From: Hofstenia miamia
Taxonomy: Eukaryota; Xenacoelomorpha; Acoela; Hofsteniidae
DNA: 59,610 nt
Reading direction: 5' to 3'
Assembly: GCA_900660155.1 (NCBI GenBank)
Contig: CABFPE010000050.1
Span: forward strand, 678,599 to 738,208
In this document: positions 46,025 to 55,683 of the stretch, piece after piece
Layout: each line of letters begins with the position of its first letter
Position numbering within the stretch: the first letter of the stretch is position 1
Notes under the pieces: generated by a model
What the model was told of the DNA's origin: nothing
The model's input: the letters and a program-made list of their open reading frames with translations, nothing else
Databases searched by the model: none
Made by a program: the position numbers and the translations under genes

Positions 46025-46763
46025 TTATTCTCCCACATTTTAAGTAATGACAAGTTTTATGACAATTCTTTTCATATCCTTCATATCACTTTAGTTTCAA
46101 CTGTTAAGGATCTTGGTGTTTCTATTTAATATAGTCTTTGCTGGAGGCCTCATATCGATTGCAGAGATGGAAAAGCGATCACTGTTTTTACGATATAAAG
46201 AGGATTACTCCGTTCTCTGCTCCTAGTCACACTAAAATTCAATTGTACATTGCTTTTGTTAGGAGCATCATTATTTACAATTCTATGATCTAGTATGCAG
46301 TTATTTCTTCTCTCAAAAAACTCGAAACCGTGCAGAAAAAACCGTTAATTGGATTATAGGTTCACAGAATTACGCTGACCATCTCATCAAGCTTAATCTG
46401 CTTCCTATTTGCTTTCATCTTGTCTATTGTGATCTTCTTCTCTACAAGCTTTTAAATGGTTTTTATGATTAGGACATCTCAAAATATGTTACTCGTGTTA
46501 AGGCAAACACGGATAATCGATCGATGCTGAAGCCTATGTTTTTGGTTCCCGTTTCCCTGCAAGTCTTCGACATGGAGGAATTACTTTGTTCGTACCATCT
46601 TCAATGCTAACTTTGTTTCAATGAGCTCGGAAGTGGACATAGTGGGAAAATATTTAAGTTTCAAATCTGGTCTATAGACATTGCTCATCTTAATTTTTTT
46701 TGTTTTGTATTCTCAAATTAGGGTAATTTAAGTCTTTTACTACTAACACCACTACTACTACCT
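46025..46763 (+). pseudogene. LINE G relic (copy 1), RT thumb and 3' UTR
   Basis: The + strand, in several frames, reads 'STVKDLGVSI', 'YSLCWRPHIDC' and, near 46390, 'SSCLLSSSS'-like pieces. They parallel the cleaner copy at 53440-53960 ('VKNLGVFIDIGLSWKNHV', 'LHLLPICYQIIVNDLLLLSK'). The 3' part (46720-46763, TTTAAGTCTTTTACTACTAA then CTACTACTACC) matches the 3' end of that copy (about 54165-54190), so the element ends there with an ACT-repeat tail. Many stops show it is dead. Confidence 0.62.
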
Positions 46764-48972
46764 TTTAAAATGATTTATTAATCATCTCCTACAAACTACA
46801 AATATAGTACAAATGTTGTAAGCACCGTGTTTATTTACCAGTTAAGGTACTAAAATTCACGGAGTAATGCGTAACTAATTATACCATATAAATGTATTTA
46901 ATCAAGTAATGCTTTGGAAGCAAAGTTATTATTAAAAGAATACTAGAGTTGAACATACCAAGTTTGCGGATTTTGTCATTTAAAAAAACTGAGTTTAAGT
47001 TGTCACTGAATTTCACACCAAAGTAGACAGCTTTATTTGAATTACGAATAGAAGCATTGTTAGACTTGATCGAGAATTGGTTGGCAATATCAACTTGAGA
47101 AGCGCGCAAAATAATGAACTGTGTTTAGTTGATATTCTAATGCAGGTTTTGTCAAACCAGATTTTAATACTATTAAACTAATGGGAGAGTAATTTATTAC
47201 AAGTAAACATGTTAGTAGCATTTATGTATAAAAAAGTATCATCAGCGTATTGTATGATTTTACAGTGTTTTAAACAGGTGACAATATTATTGACAGAATA
47301 GCGCCATGTGGAACTCCTCTGAAAATTTTCTTGTAAGACGACTGACAGTGACCAAACGTAACTGCTTGATATCTGTCAGTGAGAAAGCTTTCAATTAACT
47401 TAAGAGTGCCAATGCTAAGCCCATATTTATGTAATTTTTTTAACAAAATGGAATGCCTTAGATAAATCAAGGAAAACTATGGCAAAATATTCATCATTGT
47501 TTAGCCATTTAAACCAGTCCGCAATACCGTAAAGCAGGGCGTCCACTTTTGATTTAGACTTACGAAATCCAAATTGATACTTAACAATTAGATTAGAATC
47601 TTCGAAGTAACTTTGCAATTGATGGTATAAACTTTTTTCAAAAATTTTTGCGAGCATGTGGAAATGGGTCGATAATTTGAAGGATTTTTCGGGTCGCTGC
47701 TCTTGTGAATGGGAGGGACTATTGCGTATTTAATTATTTGAGGGAAATATGAGTGACAAATACATTGATTAAGCAGATAAGTCAGATGAACAATGGTATT
47801 AGAAAAAGCAAGTTTCAAAATAAAGTTCGGGGTGTTTGAGGGTCCTTTTGACTTGTAGTTATTTATTTCATTTACACTTTTTAGGACTTCACTCTCTGTG
47901 AGAAAACTAAAGTAGAACGATTCATGTAATGTTGTCATTATTAGCAGTGGGTTCCCAGTGAATTTCCCACATTAATGAAAAATTCATTCATTTGATTTGC
48001 AATATCGCACACATTCTTAAGAATCATATTTCCATCTGAGATACTCGTTATATTAGTAATTTTTTGTTATTACTGTTGCAAATAGTGGTAGCATAACTCC
48101 ATTGTCCCTTAGGTGTTATAAGTTTTTCAAATGTTCGAAGCAGCGTTTCTCTAACAATTTAACAGATTTCTTCTTGTTGACATATAATTTATGATCAGTA
48201 TATGACTTTGACTGCTGCAATTTCTTAAAACAATCAATTTGTTTAGTTTTTTCAGCATTCAAAGCTGCGTCAGAATTTAAATAAGTGGAAACACGTGGAA
48301 AACTACTAAAATGGTGTAAGTGTGCATGTGCATCAACAATTGGCTCAATAATATGCAGGTAACTGATAAATATTTCCAATTGTGTAGGAAACCCCCAATT
48401 CACACTGTACAAATCGCAGAGCGCTTTATTAAATCAAATCTCTTAAAATTGTTGACATGCATTTCATTGTCAACAATCATTAGCAGAATATGATCGCGGA
48501 AATTACACGTGAAGCAATAGCATGAATACATGTCAGCATTATTTGTTAAGATGTAATCAATAAAAGAACAGCTGGTTTGAGTGGTTCACGTTGGAAGCTT
48601 GTTTATGGAGTAGACTATTCATTAAGCAAATAGTTGATAAGATAAGCTTGTTTCTTGTCATAAAATTGATGCACACATAATTAATCTATCAAAATAAGGA
48701 AGGTTGGAAATTTCTTGCTACGTAAACTCAATAAATTTAATCTGATATTGCTTATGTGGAGAGTAGCAAACATTTACGAATAATTTTTCAGCAAAGCTAG
48801 ATTCCAACTACATACTTTCAAAAATGCCATGATAGCTTTCAAGTTCATAATTGCGTTTAAATTCAAAGTAATTAGGGGTTAGTACAAGAAGACTACCACC
48901 AGTTTTTTCTATTTTTGCTGAAAATGTCCAAAGGTCGAAGTTCTGTTTATTATACAGTTTAATTAAATTTAG
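46764..48972 (-). pseudogene. LINE H, 3' part (RT, linker and most of endonuclease)
   Basis: Minus strand: the endonuclease segment 'KIEKTGGSLLVLTPNYFEFK' and 'SFIDYILTNNADMYSC' with 'FRDHILL' for SDH (48900-48430). Then the linker, then RT fingers 'PSNYRPIS' and 'LIVKYQFGFRKSKSKVDALL', motif A 'FAIVFLDLSKAF', and motif B region 'IFRGVPHGAILSIILSPV' with GVPQG changed to GVPHG. Next is the thumb 'NSNKAVYFGVKFSDNLNSVF' down to 46879. The first part of its endonuclease and the end of ORF1 are at 52294-52680, displaced by the nested LINE E. Confidence 0.72.
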
Positions 48973-48977
48973 AGGTG

Positions 48978-49757
48978 ATGACGAAAACGCGGGCCAAACA
49001 ACTGGACTCCTCGTCTTCTACCAGGAGCTCACTGCCCTGCGCAATCTGCGTGAAGAAGACGGACGGACACTGGATCCAATGTGAGAGTTGTCATTCCTGA
49101 TCACACGCCGAATGCACTAAGCTGCCACCAGAGATCTTCAACTACCTCGACAAGATGCTGAGCATGATATTTCTGTGCGACACTTGTCTTCCTTCAGCAC
49201 CCAACAAGCTAAGTGATTCGTCCTCTGAAACATGCAAAATTGGTACCGATGTTGAGGAGTTGAAACAAGCTGTCCAGGAACTGATAACAAGCCTTTTCAA
49301 GTAACACCATCGAAAATTGATTCGAAAATGAGTGACTGGTCCAATTGCGGAATTCGCCTTCAAAATCTCCCCGAAGCTAAAGAAAGCAGCCATGCGGAAT
49401 GAATGGAATCTGAAAAGGCCTCTGTAAGCAAAATTCTCAATTACATTGCTGAAGATGTTCAGTGCGCAGATATTTTTTGGATTAGGAAATATAACCCTTC
49501 GGCAAAGTCACGAACTTTGATTGTCTGGCTAAACAACCCTAGGATGATTCGCAAATGCCTGGCAAAGTCATATAGAAATGAAGCACTACGAAGAGCACAA
49601 TGTTTACGTTTCCAAAGAATTGACAGCCGAGGAAAGAGAGGAGGAGAAAAGTCTGATAAATCAAGCCAATTTACTCCAATCCGGCGCTGATCGCAGCACC
49701 CTGAAGTTGATAAACTTCATACTTCATGTAAATGGCAAGGAGTACACAGATAATTGA
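48978..49757 (+). pseudogene. LINE E ORF1 with disrupted PHD finger
   Basis: ATG 48978. Residues 21-38 read CAIC...CESC, the first two cysteine pairs of a PHD finger. Codon 41 (49098-49100) is TGA exactly where the conserved Trp of 'CxxCxxWxHxxC' is expected (WFH in LINE F), so TGG probably mutated to TGA. H43, C46 and the last pair CDTC follow in frame. A frameshift after 'QAVQELITSLFK' moves on to 'NCGIRLQNLPEAKESSHA' and 'SKILNYIAEDVQCADIFWIR'. A final shift leads to 'LKLINFILHVNGKEYTDN' ending at TGA 49755-49757. The same order occurs in LINE F ORF1. Confidence 0.75.
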
Positions 49758-49760
49758 CTA
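49755..49760 (+). promoter_or_regulatory. Putative UGA-CUA readthrough site, LINE E
   Basis: TGA CTA CCT follows the ORF1 codons for YTDN, and the same frame continues PEKLNLLLLNVRSIKKLN into the endonuclease. There is no ATG between the TGA and the catalytic Asn region, so ORF2 expression needs readthrough or a non-AUG start. Confidence 0.6.
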
Positions 49761-50517
49761 CCTGAGAAACTTAATCTCTTGTTACTTAACGTGAGGTCAA
49801 TCAAGAAGCTAAATGCTGTCCAACTACTTCATACTGAAATGAGGTGTTACCACGTCACTATGGGTTGTATTATGGAAACTTGGTTGTCAGAGCAGGTTGA
49901 TGATTTGTACATTAGCATGCCTCCATATCGGGTTCTGCAGCATGATCGCAAAAGTAGAAATTCCGATAAATGTAGTGGGGGAGGAGTCGCTATTTTTTAC
50001 CGCCCCAATGTAGTATGCACGATTCTGTCGCCATCAAACTGAGAAGATTTTGAAAATCTCTGGGCGAGGCTTACTCTGCAAACAGGCGACATTCTTCTTT
50101 GTGTTGTTTACTGTCCTCTGTGTGCGACCTATAAAGAAACACTAGCTGACCATATTTCTGCATCAATCGAATCACTGTTGAAAGAATCATGAGTATAGAT
50201 GCTATATCATTTGCAGCGACTTCAATGATTTTATGCTCACAACTTGGGCATCACTAACAGTCTGTTCGTTGTTAACACTGATGGTATACATAACAGTTCC
50301 ATTCTTGACTATATCCTCTGCTCTGAAGAAGGTTTTTTCCCTGAGACTTACACATTCGCTAGTGCTGTGCACTCTGATCACTTAGCGGTGTTATCGACCA
50401 ATGAGTTCCAAGTTCCCGGCAGACATGTGAAGCAGTTTCATGATCAGCGTGATAAATATCATTGCTGCCAGCAATCTGACCGAATATTTGGTGTATATTT
50501 TCCAACTTGGCTGCCCA
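49758..50517 (+). pseudogene. LINE E endonuclease, broken
   Basis: 'LLLLNVRSIKKLN' (catalytic Asn), 'MGCIMETWLSEQVDDLY' (Glu), 'GGGVAIFYRPN', 'ILLCVVYCPLC' (Tyr, other frame), then after frame changes 'SILDYILCSEEG' and 'AVHSDHLAVLSTNE' (Asp-His). Stops at 50039-50041 and a frameshift near 50190-50240, where the GDFN motif would be, inactivate it. It ends where the LINE D copy begins. Confidence 0.7.
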
Positions 50518-51028
50518 CTCCGAATGCCATCATTTCATTGTTGCGCCAAGCGGACACTGCTCTTTCTACCTTGACTCCGTCCTCCAATGATGGCCCTGGC
50601 GTCATATCATCCTCATCTGAGTCCCTCACAAAGCTTTCCTCTGATGTTACCTCACTACAATCCCAAATGTTCTCCTACAGTGCTGCTGCCTCCCGTTCTG
50701 TCTCATCTCTCCCCAGTCATCCTGCTCCAACTTTCACACCCGCACTTGCTCCTCCTTCTGCTCTACTGCATCCTCCCAAGCAGTCTATCCCTTCATCNCC
50801 CTCCAACAGCGATTGATTTCTTTTCCCCGCCACCGAGCTTCAAGAAATCTTTGATGGCTTTCCTCTTTGCTGAGCCCTTCTCCAACTTCGCCTACTCTTC
50901 TGTTTGCTCCTATTTCATCTCCTGTGACTGTCCTTGCTGCCGTAAAACTTGACTTGTTTTTATTTTTTTTGTTGTGTATGCCTTCAGCGGCTAAATAAAG
51001 TCATTTATTATTATTATTATTATTATTA
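50518..51028 (+). mobile_element. Truncated LINE D copy inserted in LINE E
   Basis: 50524-50797 matches LINE D ORF1 (AIISLLRQA through PKQSIPS) with few changes. After the single n at 50798 the sequence jumps to the last 50 codons of LINE D ORF2 ('PTAIDFFSPPPSFKKSLMAF' ...'CPCCRKT'), its 3' UTR and TTA-repeat tail (51005-51028). The missing roughly 3 kb in the middle may be a collapse of the assembly at the n rather than a biological deletion. Confidence 0.85.
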
Positions 51029-52210
51029 TAACCCTGCATGATAACGACCCATCCTATATGACCACGGTTATCAAGCTCTTGTTAAAGTGGAAAAAAACAA
51101 ACTCTTGCGCAAAAAGCGCTATGCGGAAGCTGCTGGAATTAATGCTGATATCCGTAAACACATTTGGTGCAATTTTAATCGCGGTCAGAGAGGAACAAAT
51201 AAATGGTGGTCAATGGTCAACAAGGTTGCTGGTAACACTACACATAGTTCATCCATTGAGTTCGATGCTGATGAGCTTAATAATTACTAAAACAAAATTA
51301 GTACTGCTGATAAACTGGAATGTCAAATGCTTATTGTGAATAGCTCTGACGACCCTCCGCAACTTTCTGTTACTCTGGTCTACAACTATCTCCAAAAACT
51401 AAGACAGAGTTCAATAATTTCCTTCGAGGAAGGAGGCACTACACCATTTTGGACAGTGGCACCTCAAGTTAAATTCACGGACGTTGGAGTTCCTAAATGT
51501 AGTATGAGTGGTCCTACACTGTTTAATGCTGCTACCTATGACGTATTATGCAAAACACCCGCCTATATTCCTTTTTTGCTTGTTGCTTTCGCTGATGACA
51601 GTATGCCAATTATACCCGGCAAACAGTCCAATGGTGATAAAATCTGTATTTTAATGCCGACAAACGAATGAGATGATGATTTGTTTCACTTCCTATTCTC
51701 CCCCCTCAGTCGAGTATGCACCGCATTTCTTGCATCAAAATCCTTGCCATTTTGATTGACAATAAATTATTGTTTCAGCCCCATATCGGAGCGACCATTA
51801 AGAAAGCTACATCCAAATTATATTTATTCCTTAATCTAAAACGAATTGGCTACACTATGACTGAACTCGAATTCCTCTATAACAGTCAAGTTAACAGCAT
51901 CTTGACGTATGGTTCAGTTGTTTGGGGAAGCACTGTGAAATACCTGCTTGACAAAATCGACGCTGTTCATCAACATGCTGTTAGACTGGGAATCATAAGA
52001 AAATTTATACCGATCACCCAGAATGTTGAAATTGAAGATATGAAACTTTTCAAGAGTATCAATGAAACAAGAGAACACCCCTTAAGAAGTATATTCCAAC
52101 ACGGCCAGAGTATGCAAGGAATATTATCCGCCCAAGACTTCCCGGTGTTCCTAAGACTAACAGTTCTCTTCAACTATCAATCTTTCCGCATCATCTTCTC
52201 AGGCTGAACC
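51029..52210 (+). pseudogene. LINE E linker and RT, internally deleted
   Basis: 'VEKNKLLRKKRYAEAAGINA' and 'NRGQRGTNKWWSMVNKVAGN' match the LINE F linker ('AARGRRGTKEWWKIVNSHIK'). Then 'LQKLRQSSIISFEEGG' jumps straight to 'VKFTDVGVPKCSMSGPTLFN' (motif B, PQG changed) and 'LLVAFADDSMPII' (YADD changed to FADD). The RT fingers and motif A are therefore deleted. 'RISCIKILAILIDNKLLFQP' and 'NSQVNSILTYGSVVWGSTVK' are the following thumb region. It stops at TGA 52205-52207. Confidence 0.72.
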
Positions 52211-52293
52211 TTAATTTATAAAACATCACTTACACTTGTAAATATTTTAGAATATGAATGTATATTCATATTAATAAAAGTTTGTTGTTGTTG

Positions 52294-52680
52294 TAAATTC
52301 ATCAAACCAGGTTTCAACAAAGCAGAAAATTCTGTTATCAGATAAAGTATTATACAGAATTAAAAAATTTTCAAAGGAGTGCACATTTAAACAGGTGATT
52401 TTAATTTGCATAGAGAAAAACCTAAAACATTATGGGTATCTTCTTGTTCAAAGCATTATTTGGTGATCCTGGAATTTTGTGAACATTGTTGGCTAAGGTT
52501 ACAAGTCTACTATAAATATCATGTTTAACAGTTGTACATATTTCCTTAGCTGGCATAAACAATTGTAAAAAACATAAAAACTGTAACAGATCATTAACTG
52601 CTTTTTGAAGTGCAGCAACCTGCGGAGACAGTGCTACTGTAACATCAGTCGGTAGTTGTTGTTATTTATCGGCCAGCTCA
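52294..52680 (-). pseudogene. LINE H, 5' part: ORF1 end and endonuclease start
   Basis: Minus strand: an open ORF1 tail from about 52659 ('ALSPQVAALQKAVNDLLQFL', 'FMPAKEICTTVKHDIYSRLV', ending LNKKIPIMF) stops at TAG 52424-52422. After 10 bases, an ATG at 52411 opens ORF2 in another frame: MQIKITCLNVHSFENFLIL then 'RIFCFVETWFDEF' (catalytic Asn and Glu of the endonuclease). It continues, across the nested LINE E, at 48972. Confidence 0.7.
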
Positions 52681-52968
52681 CGAGCTTTTCGTGTTGACTA
52701 GTGACTAGTTGTTTTCATGTCTGTACATATTGTAAATACGCAAGCACCTGTATATAGAGAAATAGTTTAACCGTATTCTCTTGTTTTCTAGAATCACTGT
52801 TGCTCTAGTATATGTTCACCTCAGCGACCTTCTGCTTTAGCACTAAGTCCTCTAGCAAAGTTCTCTCTAGATTCAACGCAGTGATTCTACATTGCTACTG
52901 TTTAAAATGATTTATTAATCTTCAACTATAAACTATTACAGAGCAGTACTGATATCGATAAGCATCAT
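52681..52968. other. Unassigned spacer between LINEs
   Basis: Not coding. Its T/C-rich and CTAG-containing text (about 52700-52890) looks somewhat like a solo LTR, but no paired LTR or TG..CA borders could be fixed. At 52901-52920 it carries TTTAAAATGATTTATTAATC, identical to 46764-46783. Confidence 0.35.
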
Positions 52969-54195
52969 ATGATTGTGTTTACCCAGTTGTTACATTATGT
53001 TGATAACCTTTACAAATGCAATGACAAAAATTTTGAATTTTACTTTACATCCGTAAAGCTTTCGACAGTGTTTCTCATAAATTGCTTCTCACCAAAACTT
53101 GGAAAATATCGTTTTGATTCTGCTTTCGTTGAGCTTATTTCTTCTTATCTCTCTGATCGGACACAAAAAGTTCGTGTTAATTTCACGCTTTCCGAGTCTG
53201 TCCCTGTTTACAGTGGAGTTCCCCAGGGGAGTGTGTTGGGGCCTCTTTTGTTTTTAATTTTTATAAACGATCTACCAGATAGTGTGTTATTTTCGACATG
53301 TTATCTTTTTGCGGACGATCTGAAACTTTTCAACAAGAGTGACCCACATAGTTTACAGATGGACATTGATAGTGTTTCATCCTGACAAAACTCAACTCTT
53401 GTCTAATGGTAGTTATGAACTTTTTATGGGCGATTCTAATATAACGAAAAGCTCTTTTGTCAAAAATTTGGGTGTATTTATTGATATTGGCTTGTCTTGG
53501 AAAAATCATGTGCAGATGAAAGTAAAATCTGCTACTAGAAGCCTCTTTAGAATTCGGAGAAGTATTCCTTACAATGCTCCTGTCTCTTGGAAGAAGAATA
53601 TCTATATCACGTGTATTAGATCAACTATTTTGTACAACTCTGTAGTTTGGAACGCTAGTGTATCCGCCTTAAGAACAATGGAAAATCTGCAGAAGAAATG
53701 TGTCAAATGGATTTCGAACAATTATGAAGATTATTCTAGTTCACTTATCAATCTTCACTTGTTACCTATTTGTTATCAAATTATTGTTAACGACCTTTTA
53801 CTTCTTTCAAAACTTCTGAGAGATACTTACGATTTTGGTATTCATAAATTTATCAGTTTTTCGGAGCGCCGATTGGGGACCAGATCTACTGGCAAGAGCG
53901 TGTTTACGGTCGATTGTGTGAGGAAGAATACAACTTGGGGTAGTTATTTTGTTTGTATCCGATAACGCAAACTTTTTATCCGGTATAACATTAATTTTAA
54001 AAATAACTCAATCTCCTTCATCAAAAACTTCTTGGAAAGCCTTCTATTCGAGAAAACCACCAATCTCAATCTTGAAAACTAGTGCACCTTCTATCTGAAA
54101 TGTAGTTGTACAAACTGTCGGACATAATTTTATTTTATTCTCAATCCTGTAATTACATTAGTAATTTAGTCTTTTAGTAGTAGTACTGAATAACT
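52969..54195 (+). pseudogene. LINE G relic (copy 2), RT
   Basis: The + strand has '[16 protein letters not shown]' (motif A, one frame), '[20 protein letters not shown]' (motif B) and '[15 protein letters not shown]' (catalytic FADD), then a small deletion with a frame change. '[16 protein letters not shown]', 'FVKNLGVFIDIGLSWKNHVQ', 'YNSVVWNASVSALRTMENLQ' and 'LHLLPICYQIIVNDLLLLSK' follow. In another frame the C-terminus ends 'CTFYLKCSCTNCRT', a cysteine-rich end like that of LINE D. The tail is TTAGTAGTAGTA (about 54172-54185). It is 5'-truncated inside the RT and inactive. Confidence 0.76.
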
Positions 54196-54500
54196 TTTCG
54201 TTATTCCACTTTAATTTAGGAAATATTTGCGTATTACTTTTTTAGAAATTGTAGATGATCGCAAATGCAAGGGCATTCCATTAAAGATCTCGGCTGCTTT
54301 CACGAAAAAAGAGTTACCAGCAAATAGCTGTTATTAATTCTACTGATCTTAGTAAACACTTTCACTCTTGGGTTCAACTTTAAATGGAAACTTATGTCTT
54401 TTGAAATATAAATTTTTCCCGAAAAGTATGTTAATAAAATAAATAAAGGAGATGTACAAGAGATATCTTGTAGGTTTCATAATTTCAAAGTCTTTAGAGA
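54196..54500 (-). pseudogene. LINE K RT C-terminal fragment
   Basis: The minus strand reads 'ILFGKNLYFKRHKFPFKVEP', 'SRINNSYLLVTLFFVKAAEI' and 'FNGMPLHLRSSTISKKVIRK'. This is the usual 'RT.S.....S....A...WN.LP...R...S...FK' ending of a LINE RT polypeptide. It has frame changes and lies between LINE G copy 2 and LINE F. Confidence 0.55.
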
Positions 54501-54570
54501 ATTTTGTTACATTGTTATTACACAGATTAATTAGTTTTAGTGATCACGAACACAGAGTATTTTGTGAATC

Positions 54571-55323
54571 ATGACGAAAGACAACTGCAGTAAGTGCATG
54601 AAGACGGGGAACAACAAAGAGCCTTGGGTCAACTGCTCAGCCTGTCAAAAATGGTTTCATTGTAAATGCACAAATCTTCCCGGTGAGATAATTCCATTTT
54701 TATCTTGTGATAATCTACTCTTTGTATGCGATGATTGTAAGGGGGGACAAGTGCCTCACATTCCAAAACAAGAAATATCCGACATTAAAGAAGAGTTCAC
54801 TAAAACAATTGTAGAATGCATAGATAAGTGTTTTGAGAAAAAGTCTGTATTAGAAACCCCTAACCAAAAGATTGTTGGAAAACCCGTAATAAATGATTCA
54901 AACCAGTCAGGCATACGTATTAGAGGTGTTCCGGAAACCCACGAAAACATACCGCCTTTGGCGCGTCTTAATTATGATAAACAGAAAGTAAACGAAATTT
55001 TGCATCATCTTCAAGTCACTGATACGGAAATTACTGATGTGCGAAGGGTGGGAAAATATGATCACAATAAATCGAGGCCTGTTATTTTCAAAGTAGCCAA
55101 CCCTTGGCATAAACGAGTGATTCTTGCTTCGTTGACAAAATTGAAGACCTTTAATCAACGTGTTTATGTTAGCCGTGAACCCACCGCAGATGAATTAATT
55201 ATTGAGAAAAAATCGCTGGAAAAAAGACGCCAACTCATCAACGAAGGTTGCGAATCAGCCAATTTACGAATTAGAGATTTTAAACTGTATCAGAAAGTCA
55301 ACAACGACTGGAAGCTCTTGTGA
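54571..55323 (+). CDS. LINE F ORF1 protein with PHD finger
   Basis: 250 codons, intact. Residues 6-56 form a canonical C4HC3 PHD finger (C6, C9, C22, C25, H30, C33, C53, C56, with Trp28 in the conserved place). A Lys/Glu-rich segment with coiled-coil potential follows (about 65-110), then a C-terminal RNA-binding domain: 'NQSGIRIRGVPETHENIPP', 'VNEILHHLQVTDTEITDVRR' and 'RPVIFKVANPWHKRVILASL', an RRM-like fold typical of LINE ORF1. PHD fingers read histone H3 tails, so the protein could guide the element to chromatin; this is inference. It ends Leu-Leu then TGA CTA, in frame with ORF2. Confidence 0.88.
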   Translation: MTKDNCSKCMKTGNNKEPWVNCSACQKWFHCKCTNLPGEIIPFLSCDNLLFVCDDCKGGQVPHIPKQEISDIKEEFTKTIVECIDKCFEKKSVLETPNQKIVGKPVINDSNQSGIRIRGVPETHENIPPLARLNYDKQKVNEILHHLQVTDTEITDVRRVGKYDHNKSRPVIFKVANPWHKRVILASLTKLKTFNQRVYVSREPTADELIIEKKSLEKRRQLINEGCESANLRIRDFKLYQKVNNDWKLL

Positions 55324-55326
55324 CTA
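55321..55326 (+). promoter_or_regulatory. Putative UGA-CUA readthrough site, LINE F
   Basis: TTG TGA CTA CCA. The same frame continues PKSYPTIMYLNARSIKKKG, the start of the endonuclease. Here an ATG occurs 9 codons after the TGA, so reinitiation is possible in this copy, although the equivalent position in LINE E is TTG. Confidence 0.58.
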
Positions 55327-55683
55327 CCAAAAAGCTACCCAACTATAATGTATCTTAATGCGAGATCAATTAAAAAGAAAGGAACTATGCTTCGTCTTAC
55401 TTCTGACATTATTGAAAACTCTGTTATGGTTTGTTGCATTACTGAATCATGGTTGAAAAAGAAAATAGATTCATCTAATTTTCAAGTTGCAAATTACAAA
55501 ATCGTGAGAAAAGATCGTACAGACTCAACTAAAACAAAAGGTGGAGGTGTTTGCGTTTTTGCTCATCGAACACTGAAAATTAAAAGACTAAAAACATACG
55601 GCTCTGAAGATTTAGAAACACTATGGTTACTCTGTGCTGATAACGACTCTAGCATTATAATCGGTACAGTATGCCAAAACTGA
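55324..55683 (+). pseudogene. LINE F endonuclease, internally deleted
   Basis: 'IMYLNARSIKKKG' (catalytic Asn), 'MVCCITESWLKKK' (Glu), 'GGGVCVFAHR' and 'SSIIIGTVCQN'. Then the frame stops and the sequence jumps to 'DHKALVVTSAVPLPLK' (the SDH end), so the roughly 110-120 residues holding GDFN and the active-site Asp are missing. The protein could not nick DNA. Confidence 0.78.

Larger units (their letters stand above)
48973..52293 (+). mobile_element. LINE E (PHD-ORF1 type), nested inside LINE H
   Basis: The + strand LINE has a PHD-finger ORF1, TGA-CTA, endonuclease and RT, ending AATAAAAGTTTG and a TTG-repeat tail at about 52293. It interrupts the minus-strand LINE H: H endonuclease ends at about 52294 on one side and resumes at about 48972 on the other. 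The words TAAATT at both borders could be a short target duplication. LINE E itself contains an inserted truncated LINE D copy (50518-51028). It has several frameshifts and a large RT deletion. Confidence 0.75.

Noticed and set aside
52690..52900. Solo LTR.
   Set aside because: LTR-like base composition only. No second LTR, primer-binding site or defined borders.
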